Shown: piece after piece, positions 16,602 through 25,337 of the stretch
Numbering within the stretch: position 1 is the stretch's first letter
How the letters are laid out: every line of letters begins with the position of its first letter
DNA from: Azorhizobium caulinodans ORS 571
Lineage (GTDB): Bacteria > Pseudomonadota > Alphaproteobacteria > Rhizobiales > Xanthobacteraceae
Reading direction: 5' to 3'
Assembly: GCF_000010525.1 (NCBI RefSeq)
Contig: NC_009937.1
Location: 4,593,501 to 4,657,500, forward strand
Length of the DNA: 64,000 bases
The notes under the pieces: model-generated
Database searches by the model: none
The model's input: the letters and a program-made list of their open reading frames with translations, nothing else
Told to the model about the DNA's origin: nothing
Program-made: the position numbers and the translations under genes

Positions 16602-18488
16602 TCAAAGTTTCACCGGATAACCGATCTCGACCGTGCGGCTGCGCGGCAGGCCGAAGCGGTCCACCGAGCGCTCGGCGTTGCGGGCGAGGAAGGCGAAGAC
16701 GTGGGCCACCACGTCGCGGCCCCGCACCACCTCGTCCGGAGGGATGATGCGCTCGTGGCCGATCACATAGATCGCCTCGTCCGGATCGACGCCACGGGCG
16801 CTCAGCGCCGGCCCGAGCACCGAGGGCACGTCGATCTGCTGCATGTAGCCGAAGCGCAGGTCCACGCGGATGAAGCCGCCGTCGAGATTGGTCACCCGCA
16901 CCCGGTCATCCACCGAGACGCGCGGCCGGGCGGCGATCCAGACCGAGACGATGACCGCCCGCTGGAAGCGCACCTTCAGCAGGTCCGCCATGCGCGAGAG
17001 AGCCACCGGCGTCATGGCACCGGCGCGGGACAGGAAGATGGCGGTGCGCGGGCTCTCCGCATCCGAGGCGCGATCGCCGCGCAGCACGAATTCATCGAGC
17101 GGCTCGGTGAAGCGCTGCTGCTGCGCCACCACCCCCTCGAGGCCCCGCCGCCAGCTCACCATCACGAAGATGACGATGCCGGCGATGGTGAGCGGCAGCC
17201 AGCCGCCCTCATGCAGCTTGGTGAGGTTGGCAGAGGCAAACGCCGCATCAAGGCTGAACAGGCCGATACCCAGCGCGATCACCGCGGGCTTGGGCCATTT
17301 CCACGCCCGGTTCACCTGCGCCACGAACAGGATGGAGGTGGTGACCATGGCGAAGGCCACCGCGATGCCATAGGCCGAGGCGAGGCGGTCGGAGGCCTCG
17401 AAGCCGAGCACGACGGCGATGCAGGCCACCATGAGCAGCCAGTTGAGGCGGCCGACATAGATGTGCTGCTCGTTGTGCTCGCTGGTGTAGCGGATGCGCA
17501 TGGGCGGCAGGTAGCCGAGTTCGATGGCCTGCTTGGCCAGCGAGAACACGCCGGTGATGATGGACTGAGAGGCGATCACCGTCGCCGCCGTCGCGAGGAA
17601 CAGCAGCGGGATATCGAACAGGTCCGGGCAGAGGTCGTAGAAGGGATTGCGCACCGCCTGCGGGTCGCGCAGCAGGATGGCACCCTGTCCGAAATAGTTC
17701 AGCAGCAGCGCCGGCATGGCGACAAACAGCCAGGCACGGGCGATGGTCTTGCGGCCGAAATGGCCGAGGTCCGCATAGAGCGCCTCGCCGCCGGTGATGG
17801 CGAGGAAGCAGGCGCCGATGATGACGCCGGCAAGACCCGGATGGGTGGTGACCGTATGGAAGCCCGCCCGCGGGTCGAGGCCCGCCAGGACTTCAGGCGC
17901 CTGCATGATGCCATAGACGCCCAGCACCGCCAGCGAGCCGAACCAGAGCACCATGATGGGGCCGTAGAAACTGGCGATCCGCTCGGTGCCGAGGCGCTGC
18001 GACAGGAACACCGCCGCCAGCACCAGCACGGTGAGCGGCACGATCCAATCCAGCAGGGCCGGCGAGATGACCTGAAGGCCTTCGATCGCCGAGAGCACCG
18101 ACATGGCCGGCGTCAGCACGCCGTCGCCGATGAGCATGGCGGCGCCCACGAGGCCGGCCGCCAGAAGATACCAGCGCAGACCGATGGCGCTGCGATGCAG
18201 GTCGAGCAGCGTCACGAGCGCGAGGATGCCGCCTTCGCCATCATTGTCGGCGCGCAGGACAAGCATCACGTATTTGACGGTGACGGAAAGGATGATGCTC
18301 CAGGTGATGAGCGACAGGAGGCCCATCACGTCGGCGCTGGTGAAGTCCGTGCCGCCAACCGCCAGCACGCCCTGCTTCAGGGCATAAAGCGGACTGGTGC
18401 CGATATCGCCGAAGACGACGCCCAGCGCGCCGATCTCCGCGGCGAGCGGCAGGGCGCGGGAACGATCACGACTGAAGCTCAAGGCCAT
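16602..18488 (-). CDS. kup: Kup-type potassium uptake protein
   Basis: This 628-residue low-affinity K+/H+ symporter has the family N-terminus ALGVVFGDIGTSPLYALK (residues ~23-40), about twelve membrane helices to residue ~460, and the soluble C-terminal domain with AIFLSRAGAMTPVALSRM and later VGYPVKL-like end. Other signatures are GDGVLTPAMSVLSAIEGL and TGGEALYADLGHFG. It adds a second K+ uptake route beside TrkH in this window; redundancy of Kup and Trk is common in Hyphomicrobiales. The ATG at 18488 is preceded by a 270-bp gap to ahcY. Confidence 0.95.
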   Translation of the reverse strand: MALSFSRDRSRALPLAAEIGALGVVFGDIGTSPLYALKQGVLAVGGTDFTSADVMGLLSLITWSIILSVTVKYVMLVLRADNDGEGGILALVTLLDLHRSAIGLRWYLLAAGLVGAAMLIGDGVLTPAMSVLSAIEGLQVISPALLDWIVPLTVLVLAAVFLSQRLGTERIASFYGPIMVLWFGSLAVLGVYGIMQAPEVLAGLDPRAGFHTVTTHPGLAGVIIGACFLAITGGEALYADLGHFGRKTIARAWLFVAMPALLLNYFGQGAILLRDPQAVRNPFYDLCPDLFDIPLLFLATAATVIASQSIITGVFSLAKQAIELGYLPPMRIRYTSEHNEQHIYVGRLNWLLMVACIAVVLGFEASDRLASAYGIAVAFAMVTTSILFVAQVNRAWKWPKPAVIALGIGLFSLDAAFASANLTKLHEGGWLPLTIAGIVIFVMVSWRRGLEGVVAQQQRFTEPLDEFVLRGDRASDAESPRTAIFLSRAGAMTPVALSRMADLLKVRFQRAVIVSVWIAARPRVSVDDRVRVTNLDGGFIRVDLRFGYMQQIDVPSVLGPALSARGVDPDEAIYVIGHERIIPPDEVVRGRDVVAHVFAFLARNAERSVDRFGLPRSRTVEIGYPVKL

Positions 18489-18729
18489 CGCTCGCGTTCC
18501 GGTCGTTCACGGTTGCTGTGGCGACGGAAGGGATGGGAGCGGCACGCGCACGACACTCACTCTCGATCGGGCGCGCACCATGCGTCCCGATTTCCGGTCG
18601 AAACGGTCCAAGGCTGCCCCCTAGAACACGCGGCCGAAGCATCGGCTGCCGCTCACACCTAGCTCCGATCGGACCGGCTGACAATGTGCCGGATCAGGGC
18701 ACCTCAGCCCCGCACCAGCCAGAATGGAT

Positions 18730-18752
18730 GGCCGCGCCTTTCGGGCGCGGCC
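18730..18752 (-). terminator. Hairpin after ahcY
   Basis: A perfect 9-bp stem (18730-18738 / 18744-18752) with a 5-base loop lies 10 bp after the ahcY stop codon on the minus strand. Only a weak T-rich segment follows, so confidence in intrinsic termination is moderate. Confidence 0.6.
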
Positions 18753-18762
18753 GCTTTCGCGA

Positions 18763-20157
<1,395 letters not shown>

Positions 20158-20656
20158 GTCTGCTCTCCCTGTCGGGGCCTCAAGGCGGCGCGGCATGCTG
20201 CGGCACGCCAGCCGAGTGCCGGGGACGTAGCACGACCCGGCAGCAGCATCAATAACGATATAAAGAAATGTTTATATGACCACTTCCAAAACGGAACGGC
20301 CCCGCAGAATCGCATGCGTGCCCTGCGCCGGATCGCTTGCGCGAAAATGAACGACGCTTTCATTCAGGTGATTTTTGTGTTATGTAAGGTGTTACAGTCG
20401 ATTGCGTCTCAGTCAACCATCCCGCGCTCATATCATCTGCGCATTCTCGGGACATAGGGGCGAGAGTTTGGCGTGTCCGGCCGCGGGGTACGGCTTGGCG
20501 CGAAGGATTGATTGTTGATTTCGACTGCCAGCGGGCTGCCGGATCTTCCGTAGCCCAGTCGTCAGCACAAGTCACGCACCCGTCGAAAAGCCGGTCATCG
20601 GCGCGCGCGTGTCAGGACGATCCGGCCTCCGGGCCTGATCAGGAGCGGTTCAAAGC
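20158..20656. other. Divergent ahcY-carD intergenic region
   Basis: The 499 bp between ahcY (-) and carD (+) hold no credible gene. An AT-rich inverted repeat near ahcY is listed separately. The middle (20330-20420) is comparatively AT-rich and probably contains the carD promoter; the carD leader would then be over 200 bases long. I looked for an SAH-riboswitch consensus before ahcY and did not find a convincing one. Confidence 0.5.
20258..20277 (-). promoter_or_regulatory. Inverted repeat upstream of ahcY, candidate methyl-cycle operator
   Basis: ATATAAA (20258-20264) and TTTATAT (20271-20277) form a perfect 7-bp inverted repeat with a 6-base spacer, about 100 bp before the ahcY start. ArsR-family regulators of the SAM/SAH cycle (SahR, SamR) are known to control ahcY in proteobacteria and use AT-rich palindromes; that link here is an inference from position and shape only. 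Confidence 0.45.
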
Positions 20657-21253
20657 ATGTCGACAAAGAAGAGCAGCGCGCAGGCCCGTCTTGGCTTCAA
20701 GACGGGAGAACACATCGTGTACCCCTCTCACGGCGTCGGCCGAATCACCTCCATAGAAGAACAGGAAGTCGCGGGCTTCAAGCTCGAACTGTTTGTGATC
20801 TCCTTCGAGAAGGACAAAATGACGCTCCGCGTGCCGGTGCCGAAGATCGCTTCGGTGGGCATGCGCAAGCTGTCGGAAGGCCCGGTCGTGACCAAGGCGC
20901 TGGAGACCCTGAAGGGCCGCGCCCGCGTCAAGCGCACCATGTGGAGCCGCCGTGCCCAGGAGTATGAGGCGAAGATCAATTCCGGCGACCTCATCGCCAT
21001 CTCGGAAGTGGTCCGCGACCTCTATCGCTCTGACGCGCAGCCCGAGCAGTCCTATTCCGAGCGCCAGCTCTATGAAGCCGCGCTGGACCGCATGGCCCGC
21101 GAACTCTCGGCCGTGCAGAACATCACCGAGACCGAGTCCGTCAAGCTGATCGAGCAGAACCTCCAGAAGGGCCCCAAGCGGGGTGCCGGCAAGGCGGAAG
21201 AGGTCGAGGACAGCGAGATCGACCAGGACATCGAGGCGGAAGAGGCGGCCTGA
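20657..21253 (+). CDS. carD: CarD family transcriptional regulator
   Basis: The 198-residue protein has the N-terminal RNA-polymerase-interacting (Tudor-like) domain with FKTGEHIVYPSHGVGRI and KMTLRVPVPKIASVGMRKLS (residues ~13-72). A helical C-terminal DNA-binding part follows, with TMWSRRAQEYEAKINSGDLIAISEVVRDLYR. CarD binds the RNA polymerase beta subunit and stabilises open promoter complexes, notably at rRNA promoters. The last ~25 residues are strongly acidic (EVEDSEIDQDIEAEEAA). The gene is preceded by AGGAGCGG and followed by a strong terminator. Confidence 0.95.
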   Translation: MSTKKSSAQARLGFKTGEHIVYPSHGVGRITSIEEQEVAGFKLELFVISFEKDKMTLRVPVPKIASVGMRKLSEGPVVTKALETLKGRARVKRTMWSRRAQEYEAKINSGDLIAISEVVRDLYRSDAQPEQSYSERQLYEAALDRMARELSAVQNITETESVKLIEQNLQKGPKRGAGKAEEVEDSEIDQDIEAEEAA

Positions 21254-21280
21254 GCCGTTCGCCCACACCTCTCCAGTCAA

Positions 21281-21309
21281 GGCCCCGCTTCGGCGGGGCC
21301 TTTGCTTTT
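21281..21309 (+). terminator. Intrinsic terminator after carD
   Basis: An 8-bp perfect GC stem (21281-21288 / 21293-21300) with a TTCG tetraloop is followed by TTTGCTTTT. This is a textbook terminator 27 bp after carD. It also forms the start of the first unit of a degenerate triple repeat. Confidence 0.85.
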
Positions 21310-22030
21310 GGGCACCCCGAAACGAGCCGACCCTCCCGGCCGGAGTGTCGGCCATCCGCGCCTGCGGGCAGCCGAGCGCATGCGGACCAATCCGCCGTTG
21401 GCGGAGCCGGAAAGCCAATGCGCCATATGCGTGCCGGCCGGAACACTCTCAGACCATCCCGTGCATAGGGAGGCGCATCCGCGATCCCGGCACAGGAGGA
21501 GAGACGGACCCGAGCCATCTCCCCCTGCCGTTTGGCCATGGCCCCGCTTCAGCGGGCCTCGGCTTTTTCGCGCTGGCCGAAACCGACAGGTCTTCCTGAC
21601 CTGCCAGCCTGACATAAGCCTTCGCGGACAAGCCAGAGGTTGGCGCAGTCGGAAAGCGACGCGCGATATACGTGCAGCCGTCCGGTGGTGGCGACGCTGG
21701 CCGTCACGTCGCGAGCGGACCGGCTATTCCGACGACACGTCGTTGAGAAAGGCCGGCTCAAATCCTCGAGCAAAATCGCAGGACGTTTCAGGCGCGGAGT
21801 TTCGGCGAGGCGGAAGCTGCTGCCTGAGCCGTCGTCACCCGAACTGAAACAGCTTAGGCCTCACTTCAGCGGGCCTTCGCTGAGCGCCGCCGGGTCCGGC
21901 CTTCAAGTTCCCCGGCCCACCCAAGCCTTCGGGAGGAAGCCGGCATTGGCAGAAGCGGGAAGCGCGCCACGCCGGGTGCGGGCCAATCGTCCGCTAGCGC
22001 GGACGCCCGGGCCGCCGCTTCTCGAAAGGA
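21281..22030 (+). repeat. Three degenerate tandem units in a non-coding tract after carD
   Basis: Three units are visible. Each starts with a GGCC-CGCTTC-GCGGG-type hairpin: 21281 (carD terminator), 21540 and 21857. About 97-116 bp later each has a second conserved core: 21397-21441, 21639-21684 and about 21954-22000. Units 1 and 2 share a core of the form GTTGGCG-AG-CGGAAAGC followed by CGC-ATAT-CGTGC; unit 3 is more diverged. The hairpin-to-core distance is nearly equal in units 2 and 3 (about 98 bp). No reading frame is conserved between units, so this looks like decayed tandem duplication of a non-coding or RNA element. Confidence 0.6.
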
Positions 22031-22265
22031 CCAGCGAGCTCAGAAGACGCTTCATTCGTGAGCGACCTCTGCTCGTGCGGGAGCGCCGAGATGAGGCGAC
22101 GCATCGCCCGTCATAGCCAAGATCGAGACGTCTGGCGCGATCCTGATAAAAGCCCCCAAACCCCGCTGCGGGCCGCAGGCGCCGCTCTGGCAGGAGCCCT
22201 GCCGCCCCCCCCTCCTCGGAGCACGTCCGGAACATCGCCCCGCGCGGGAGGCCTGCCCCGGAATG

Positions 22266-22298
22266 CAAAAAGCGCCGTCGCGGACCCGCGAGGCGCTC
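22266..22298 (-). terminator. Strong intrinsic terminator downstream of the small ORF at 22374
   Basis: On the minus strand AGCGCC-TCGCGG-GT-CCGCGA-C-GGCGCT forms a 12-bp stem with one bulge and a 2-base apex, followed by TTTTTGC. It closes the transcription unit that starts with the cold-shock gene. Confidence 0.8.
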
Positions 22299-22373
22299 AT
22301 CGAACTCATGGAGTGCGGGCGATATTCCGGCGCCGCTCCATCCCCTTCGGACGGCGGCCGGAATCTCTTGGTA

Positions 22374-22577
22374 TCAGCGGCGCGCCTGCGGCGCGTGCTG
22401 TTCTTCCTGAAGCAGGGCCTCGGTGGCCGCGATGGCCCCTTCCAGCTCCGAAATCTTGCGGAGCGCGCCGTCAGACGGAAGCGTCCCGGCCTTGGCAGCG
22501 GTGACAATCAGGTCCCTCTGCGCCTTCTTCAGTCGATCGAGGAGACCGTCGAGATCCGCCTCAGAACTTTGAGCCAT
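22374..22577 (-). CDS. Small helical protein of unknown function
   Basis: From the ATG ending at 22577 the product is 67 residues: a soluble, charged, helical protein (MAQSSEADLDGLLDRLKKAQ, then ALRKISELEGAIAATEALLQEEQ). The heptad-like spacing of Leu/Ile/Ala suggests a short coiled coil. It lies 78 bp downstream of the cold-shock gene on the same strand and ahead of a strong terminator, which supports it being real. I do not recognise a family. The longer frame to 22601 adds an unlikely MFSGVGCF start. Confidence 0.6.
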   Translation of the reverse strand: MAQSSEADLDGLLDRLKKAQRDLIVTAAKAGTLPSDGALRKISELEGAIAATEALLQEEQHAPQARR

Positions 22578-22607
22578 GAAACAGCCAACTCCCGAAAACA
22601 ACGGGAA

Positions 22608-22633
22608 CGGCCGCCACCCGAAGGCAGCGGCCG
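22608..22633 (-). terminator. Hairpin between the cold-shock gene and the small ORF
   Basis: Arms 22608-22618 and 22623-22633 pair with a 2x2 internal mismatch and a tetraloop; on the minus strand a GT-rich TTCCCGTTGTTTTC follows. It may be a partial terminator that lowers expression of the small ORF. Confidence 0.45.
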
Positions 22634-22655
22634 CCCATGAACGCTAAGGCGCCGG

Positions 22656-23324
22656 TCAGTCCGCGACTTCGATGCCGCGGGCCTCCGGACCCTTCGGGCC
22701 CTGGCCAACCTGCACCACCACGCGCTGACCTTCGCTGAGGTCGGCAAGGCCGGAGCGGGACACGACGGTGACGTGCACGAACACGTCCTTGCCGCCGCCC
22801 TCAACGGCGATGAAGCCGAAGCCCTTCTCGGGGTTGTACCACTTCACGGTGCCGACACGCTCCTCGGTCGGGCCGGAAGCCGCGCGGGGGCCACCCGAAC
22901 GGGGGGCGCCGCCGCCGAAGCCACCGGGGCCGGCGGGCGCGCGACGGGGCGGGGCAGCCTCGGCGGTCGAGGTATCGACCTCGAGCACCTCGGTGACCTG
23001 ACGGCCCTTCTGGCCCTGGCCGACGCGGACGCTCAGCTTCGAGCCGGGAGGCACGCTTTCCTGGCCGGCGGCCTCGAGGGCGCGGGCGTGCAGGAACACG
23101 TCACCCGAACCGTCGGACAGCTCGACGAAGCCGAAGCCCTTCTCGGGGTTGAACCACTTGACGGTGGCCTCAATGGGCGGACCCGACGGAGCCGGTGCAC
23201 TGAACGAGCTGTGCGAGGGGAAAGCACGCTCTCCGCCGAAGGCGCGGTCCCGCGACGGGGGCGGGGCATAATCGTCATCAAAGCCACGACGGCGCGGCTC
23301 TCGGAAGTCTCGGTTACGGCTCAT
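22656..23324 (-). CDS. Double cold-shock-domain protein
   Basis: The 222-residue protein carries two cold-shock domains, at residues ~52-115 and ~155-222. Both contain the RNP1 and RNP2 motifs for single-strand nucleic acid binding: KWFNPEKGFGFVEL with DVFLHA, and KWYNPEKGFGFIAV with DVFVHV. A 50-residue Arg/Asp/Pro-rich disordered N-terminus and a Gly/Pro/Arg-rich linker surround them. Classic CspA has one domain of ~70 residues; two-domain forms are typical of alphaproteobacteria. The ATG ending at 23324 is preceded by a 371-bp gap, so a long regulatory leader is possible. Likely an RNA chaperone. Confidence 0.93.
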   Translation of the reverse strand: MSRNRDFREPRRRGFDDDYAPPPSRDRAFGGERAFPSHSSFSAPAPSGPPIEATVKWFNPEKGFGFVELSDGSGDVFLHARALEAAGQESVPPGSKLSVRVGQGQKGRQVTEVLEVDTSTAEAAPPRRAPAGPGGFGGGAPRSGGPRAASGPTEERVGTVKWYNPEKGFGFIAVEGGGKDVFVHVTVVSRSGLADLSEGQRVVVQVGQGPKGPEARGIEVAD

Positions 23325-23695
23325 GTGTATTTCCGTTGAGGTCAGGTCGCCAATCTTGGCCTGGGCCATCCACCATTGCTGAACTTGTCGTCGTTTGTAC
23401 TGATACCGTCTTGGAACGACCTGAATAAGTCCCCCTCGACACGCTCAAGCCAGCTTCCCGCTTCTCGCCTTACAGCCTAAATGGACATGGCCGGATTTTC
23501 CGTGCGTTCAATGCAGAAACGCCCATCACACCGGCATATTCACACACTAACACACATTCCTGCCGATTTGGTACATCAATGTTTATCTGACGTGATCAGG
23601 GGCCCGTCAGAAAGACGCTTTACATTTTTGGAACAAGCAAAACCGGTCAGGCTTGCAATGTTTTTCGTCGCCGCCCCGCCGAGGCCAGAGGTAGC
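23325..23695. other. Divergent csp - nitroreductase intergenic region
   Basis: This 371-bp stretch contains no supported gene. It is more AT-rich than its surroundings (especially 23500-23660), which fits two divergent promoters and a long cold-shock mRNA leader on the minus strand. No clear palindromic operator was recognised. Confidence 0.5.
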
Positions 23696-23698
23696 ATG

Positions 23699-24382
23699 AT
23701 GTCCGAGCCCTTGACCCAACAGGACATTCGCGCGCCCGCCGAGACTCCCGCCGCCCGCCAGCACGGCGCCGCCCCCACCCATTCCGGTGTCGCCCTGCCC
23801 CGCGCCGAGGCGCCGGAAGCCCTCGCGCTGCTGGAACGGCGCCGCTCCCTGCCCCTGCGCTCCCTGGTCGAACCCGGCCCGACGCCGGCGGAGCTGGACC
23901 GCCTGCTGGCGGTGGCCGCCCGCGTACCGGATCACGGCCGCCTGGTGCCGTGGCGCTTCATCGTCCTGTCGGGCGAGGCGCGGGCGCAGGCCGGAGCGTT
24001 GCTCGATGCGCTCTATCGTCGCCAGAACCCGGACCTGCCCGAGAGCAAGGCGGACATGTGGCGCCTCTATCTCCTGCGGGCCCCGGTCACGGTGGTTCTG
24101 GTGAGCCGGCCGGACCCTGCCGCCAAGGTTCCGGTCTTCAACCAGATCCTATCGGCGGGCGCCGCCGGCATGGCGCTCGTCAGCGCCGCGACGGCGCTGG
24201 GCTATGGCGCCCAGTGGCTGCTGAAATGGCCCGGCCGGGACCCAGAGGCCGCGGCCCTGCTGGGCGTCCGCGCGGGCGAGCAGGTGGCCGGCTTCATCCA
24301 TCTCGGCAGCCCGGCCGAGCGGCCCGACGATCGCCCCCGCCCCGCGCTCCCCGACGTGGTGACCCACTGGCAGCCGGGCTGA
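23699..24382 (+). CDS. Nitroreductase family protein (YdjA-like)
   Basis: The 227-residue product is a flavin-dependent nitroreductase-fold protein. Family segments are LLERRRSLPLRSLVEPGPTPAELDRLLAVA-type sequence (residues ~46-75), the FMN-contact RVPDHGRLVPWRFIVL, and the C-terminal half with ILSAGAAGMALVSAATALGYGAQWL. Such proteins use NAD(P)H to reduce nitro groups or quinones; the physiological substrate is unknown. Two ATGs are adjacent (23696 and 23699); either may be used. An N-terminal extension of about 40 Ala/Pro-rich residues is longer than in the compact YdjA. Confidence 0.85.
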   Translation: MSEPLTQQDIRAPAETPAARQHGAAPTHSGVALPRAEAPEALALLERRRSLPLRSLVEPGPTPAELDRLLAVAARVPDHGRLVPWRFIVLSGEARAQAGALLDALYRRQNPDLPESKADMWRLYLLRAPVTVVLVSRPDPAAKVPVFNQILSAGAAGMALVSAATALGYGAQWLLKWPGRDPEAAALLGVRAGEQVAGFIHLGSPAERPDDRPRPALPDVVTHWQPG

Positions 24383-24389
24383 AACGCAA

Positions 24390-24413
24390 AGAGGCGGGCC
24401 AGAGCCCGCCTCT
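24390..24413. terminator. Convergent terminator hairpin
   Basis: A perfect 10-bp inverted repeat (24390-24399 / 24404-24413) with a 4-base loop lies between the nitroreductase (+) and the secreted-protein gene (-). On the minus strand it is followed by TTTGCGTTT, so it probably terminates both. Confidence 0.7.
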
Positions 24414-24438
24414 CCAACGGTTCAGCGACGCGCCGTCC

Positions 24439-24816
24439 TCAGTCGAAGGAAGCCGTCGTCTTGTCGCTCTTGCGGTTGTAGCGAATGGTGATCTTCGACA
24501 CCGAGCACAGGTCGATGTCGTACCAGATGGCGCTGGAGTTATCGTCCGAATAGACGACCTTCAGGTCCCACTTGCAGGTTTTGGTGGCGCGGTGGAACTT
24601 GATCTCCCAGGAATCGCCGTCGTCCAGCGTGTCCTTCCCGAGAACATCCTCTTCCCAGTCGTCCGACTTGCTCGGCGAGACGAACACCTTCTCGATGTCG
24701 TAGCCGGTCTTGTTGACGAGGGTGAAATTCTGCCGCGCCTCGGCGGCAGCGAGCGGGCCGGACACCGCCAGCACGGTAAAGAGCGCCAGCACTGCGGCGC
24801 AGATACGCGAAACCAT
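24439..24816 (-). CDS. Small secreted protein of a conserved alphaproteobacterial family
   Basis: From the ATG ending at 24816 the product is 125 residues with a signal peptide (MVSRICAAVLALFTVLAVSG...AEA). The mature part contains NFTLVNKTGYDIEKVFVSPSKSDDWEEDVLG-like sequence (residues ~30-60), a conserved pattern in secreted alphaproteobacterial proteins, followed by CKWDLKVVY and IDLCSVSKITIRY with two cysteines. From memory, relatives have been mislabelled as argininosuccinate lyase; nothing here resembles that enzyme. Function unknown, probably periplasmic. Confidence 0.75.
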   Translation of the reverse strand: MVSRICAAVLALFTVLAVSGPLAAAEARQNFTLVNKTGYDIEKVFVSPSKSDDWEEDVLGKDTLDDGDSWEIKFHRATKTCKWDLKVVYSDDNSSAIWYDIDLCSVSKITIRYNRKSDKTTASFD

Positions 24817-24954
24817 CCTCAGCCTCCCACGCAGGGCCACAGGCCCGATCGCCGTACCCAACTACGGGATCACTTTTGCGTGGTCAATCGAGGTTTCGCC
24901 CGTCTCCCATGGCGCAAATGGGGTCGATCCCCCAGCAGCGCTCGAAAGGCGCGG

Positions 24955-25197
24955 TCAATAGTGCAGCTTGGCCTCGGCCTGGGCGGCGCTGCGCACATAC
25001 TTGACGCTGAAATAGACGGCCAGCAGGCCGAACAGCGCCATCAAGGCGTATTCGCCGATGTCGCCGAGCTGGAACAGGCCGGCGAGCGCCCACCCGGCGG
25101 CCACCGCCACCGTGAATGCCTGGACCGCGACGAGAATGGTGGCGCTGATGACGCTCACCAGCCCGCGTGCCGTCAGTCCATCATTCGTCCGCGCCAT
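24955..25197 (-). CDS. Small membrane protein of unknown function
   Basis: The product from the ATG ending at 25197 is 80 residues with two membrane helices: VSVISATILVAVQAFTVAVAAGWALAGLF and YALMALFGLLAVYFSV. Short polar ends (MARTNDGLTARG and KYVRSAAQAEAKLHY) suggest cytoplasmic termini. The frame is open to 25281, but that extension is Pro/Arg-rich and atypical. I do not recognise the family. It is on the same strand as the secreted protein at 24439, 138 bp upstream of it. Confidence 0.6.
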   Translation of the reverse strand: MARTNDGLTARGLVSVISATILVAVQAFTVAVAAGWALAGLFQLGDIGEYALMALFGLLAVYFSVKYVRSAAQAEAKLHY

Positions 25198-25337
25198 TCT
25201 CGTCTCCGTCAGGGCCTTGCGCCCGCTGCGCCGCGCCGACCCTTCCGGTCGGGGGCAAGCTGAATTAAGAGGCCGGGACACTGCTCTGCAAAGCCGCGCG
25301 GGTCAAGCGCACGGCATCAGCCGCCCCGGAGGGCCCC

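Larger units (their letters stand above)
21254..22373. other. 1.1-kb region without a credible protein gene
   Basis: Between carD and the small ORF at 22374 I see only the carD terminator, the degenerate triple repeat, a small palindrome near 21988-22005 (arms CGTCCGC / GCGGACG) and a strong minus-strand terminator at 22266-22298. Several open frames cross the region in different phases, but they start inside repeats, are rich in Arg/Pro/Ser and are not conserved between repeat units. I treat them as spurious. A small RNA is possible. Confidence 0.55.

Noticed and set aside
20158-20257. SAH or SAM riboswitch before ahcY
   Set aside because: The leader is GC-rich and can fold, but I could not match a riboswitch consensus; a covariance search (Infernal against the SAH, SAM-II and SAM/SAH models) would decide.
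21183-22116. Several overlapping plus- and minus-strand ORFs after carD
   Set aside because: They are Arg/Ser/Pro-rich, start within degenerate repeats and the frame is not kept between repeat units; no ribosome sites support them.
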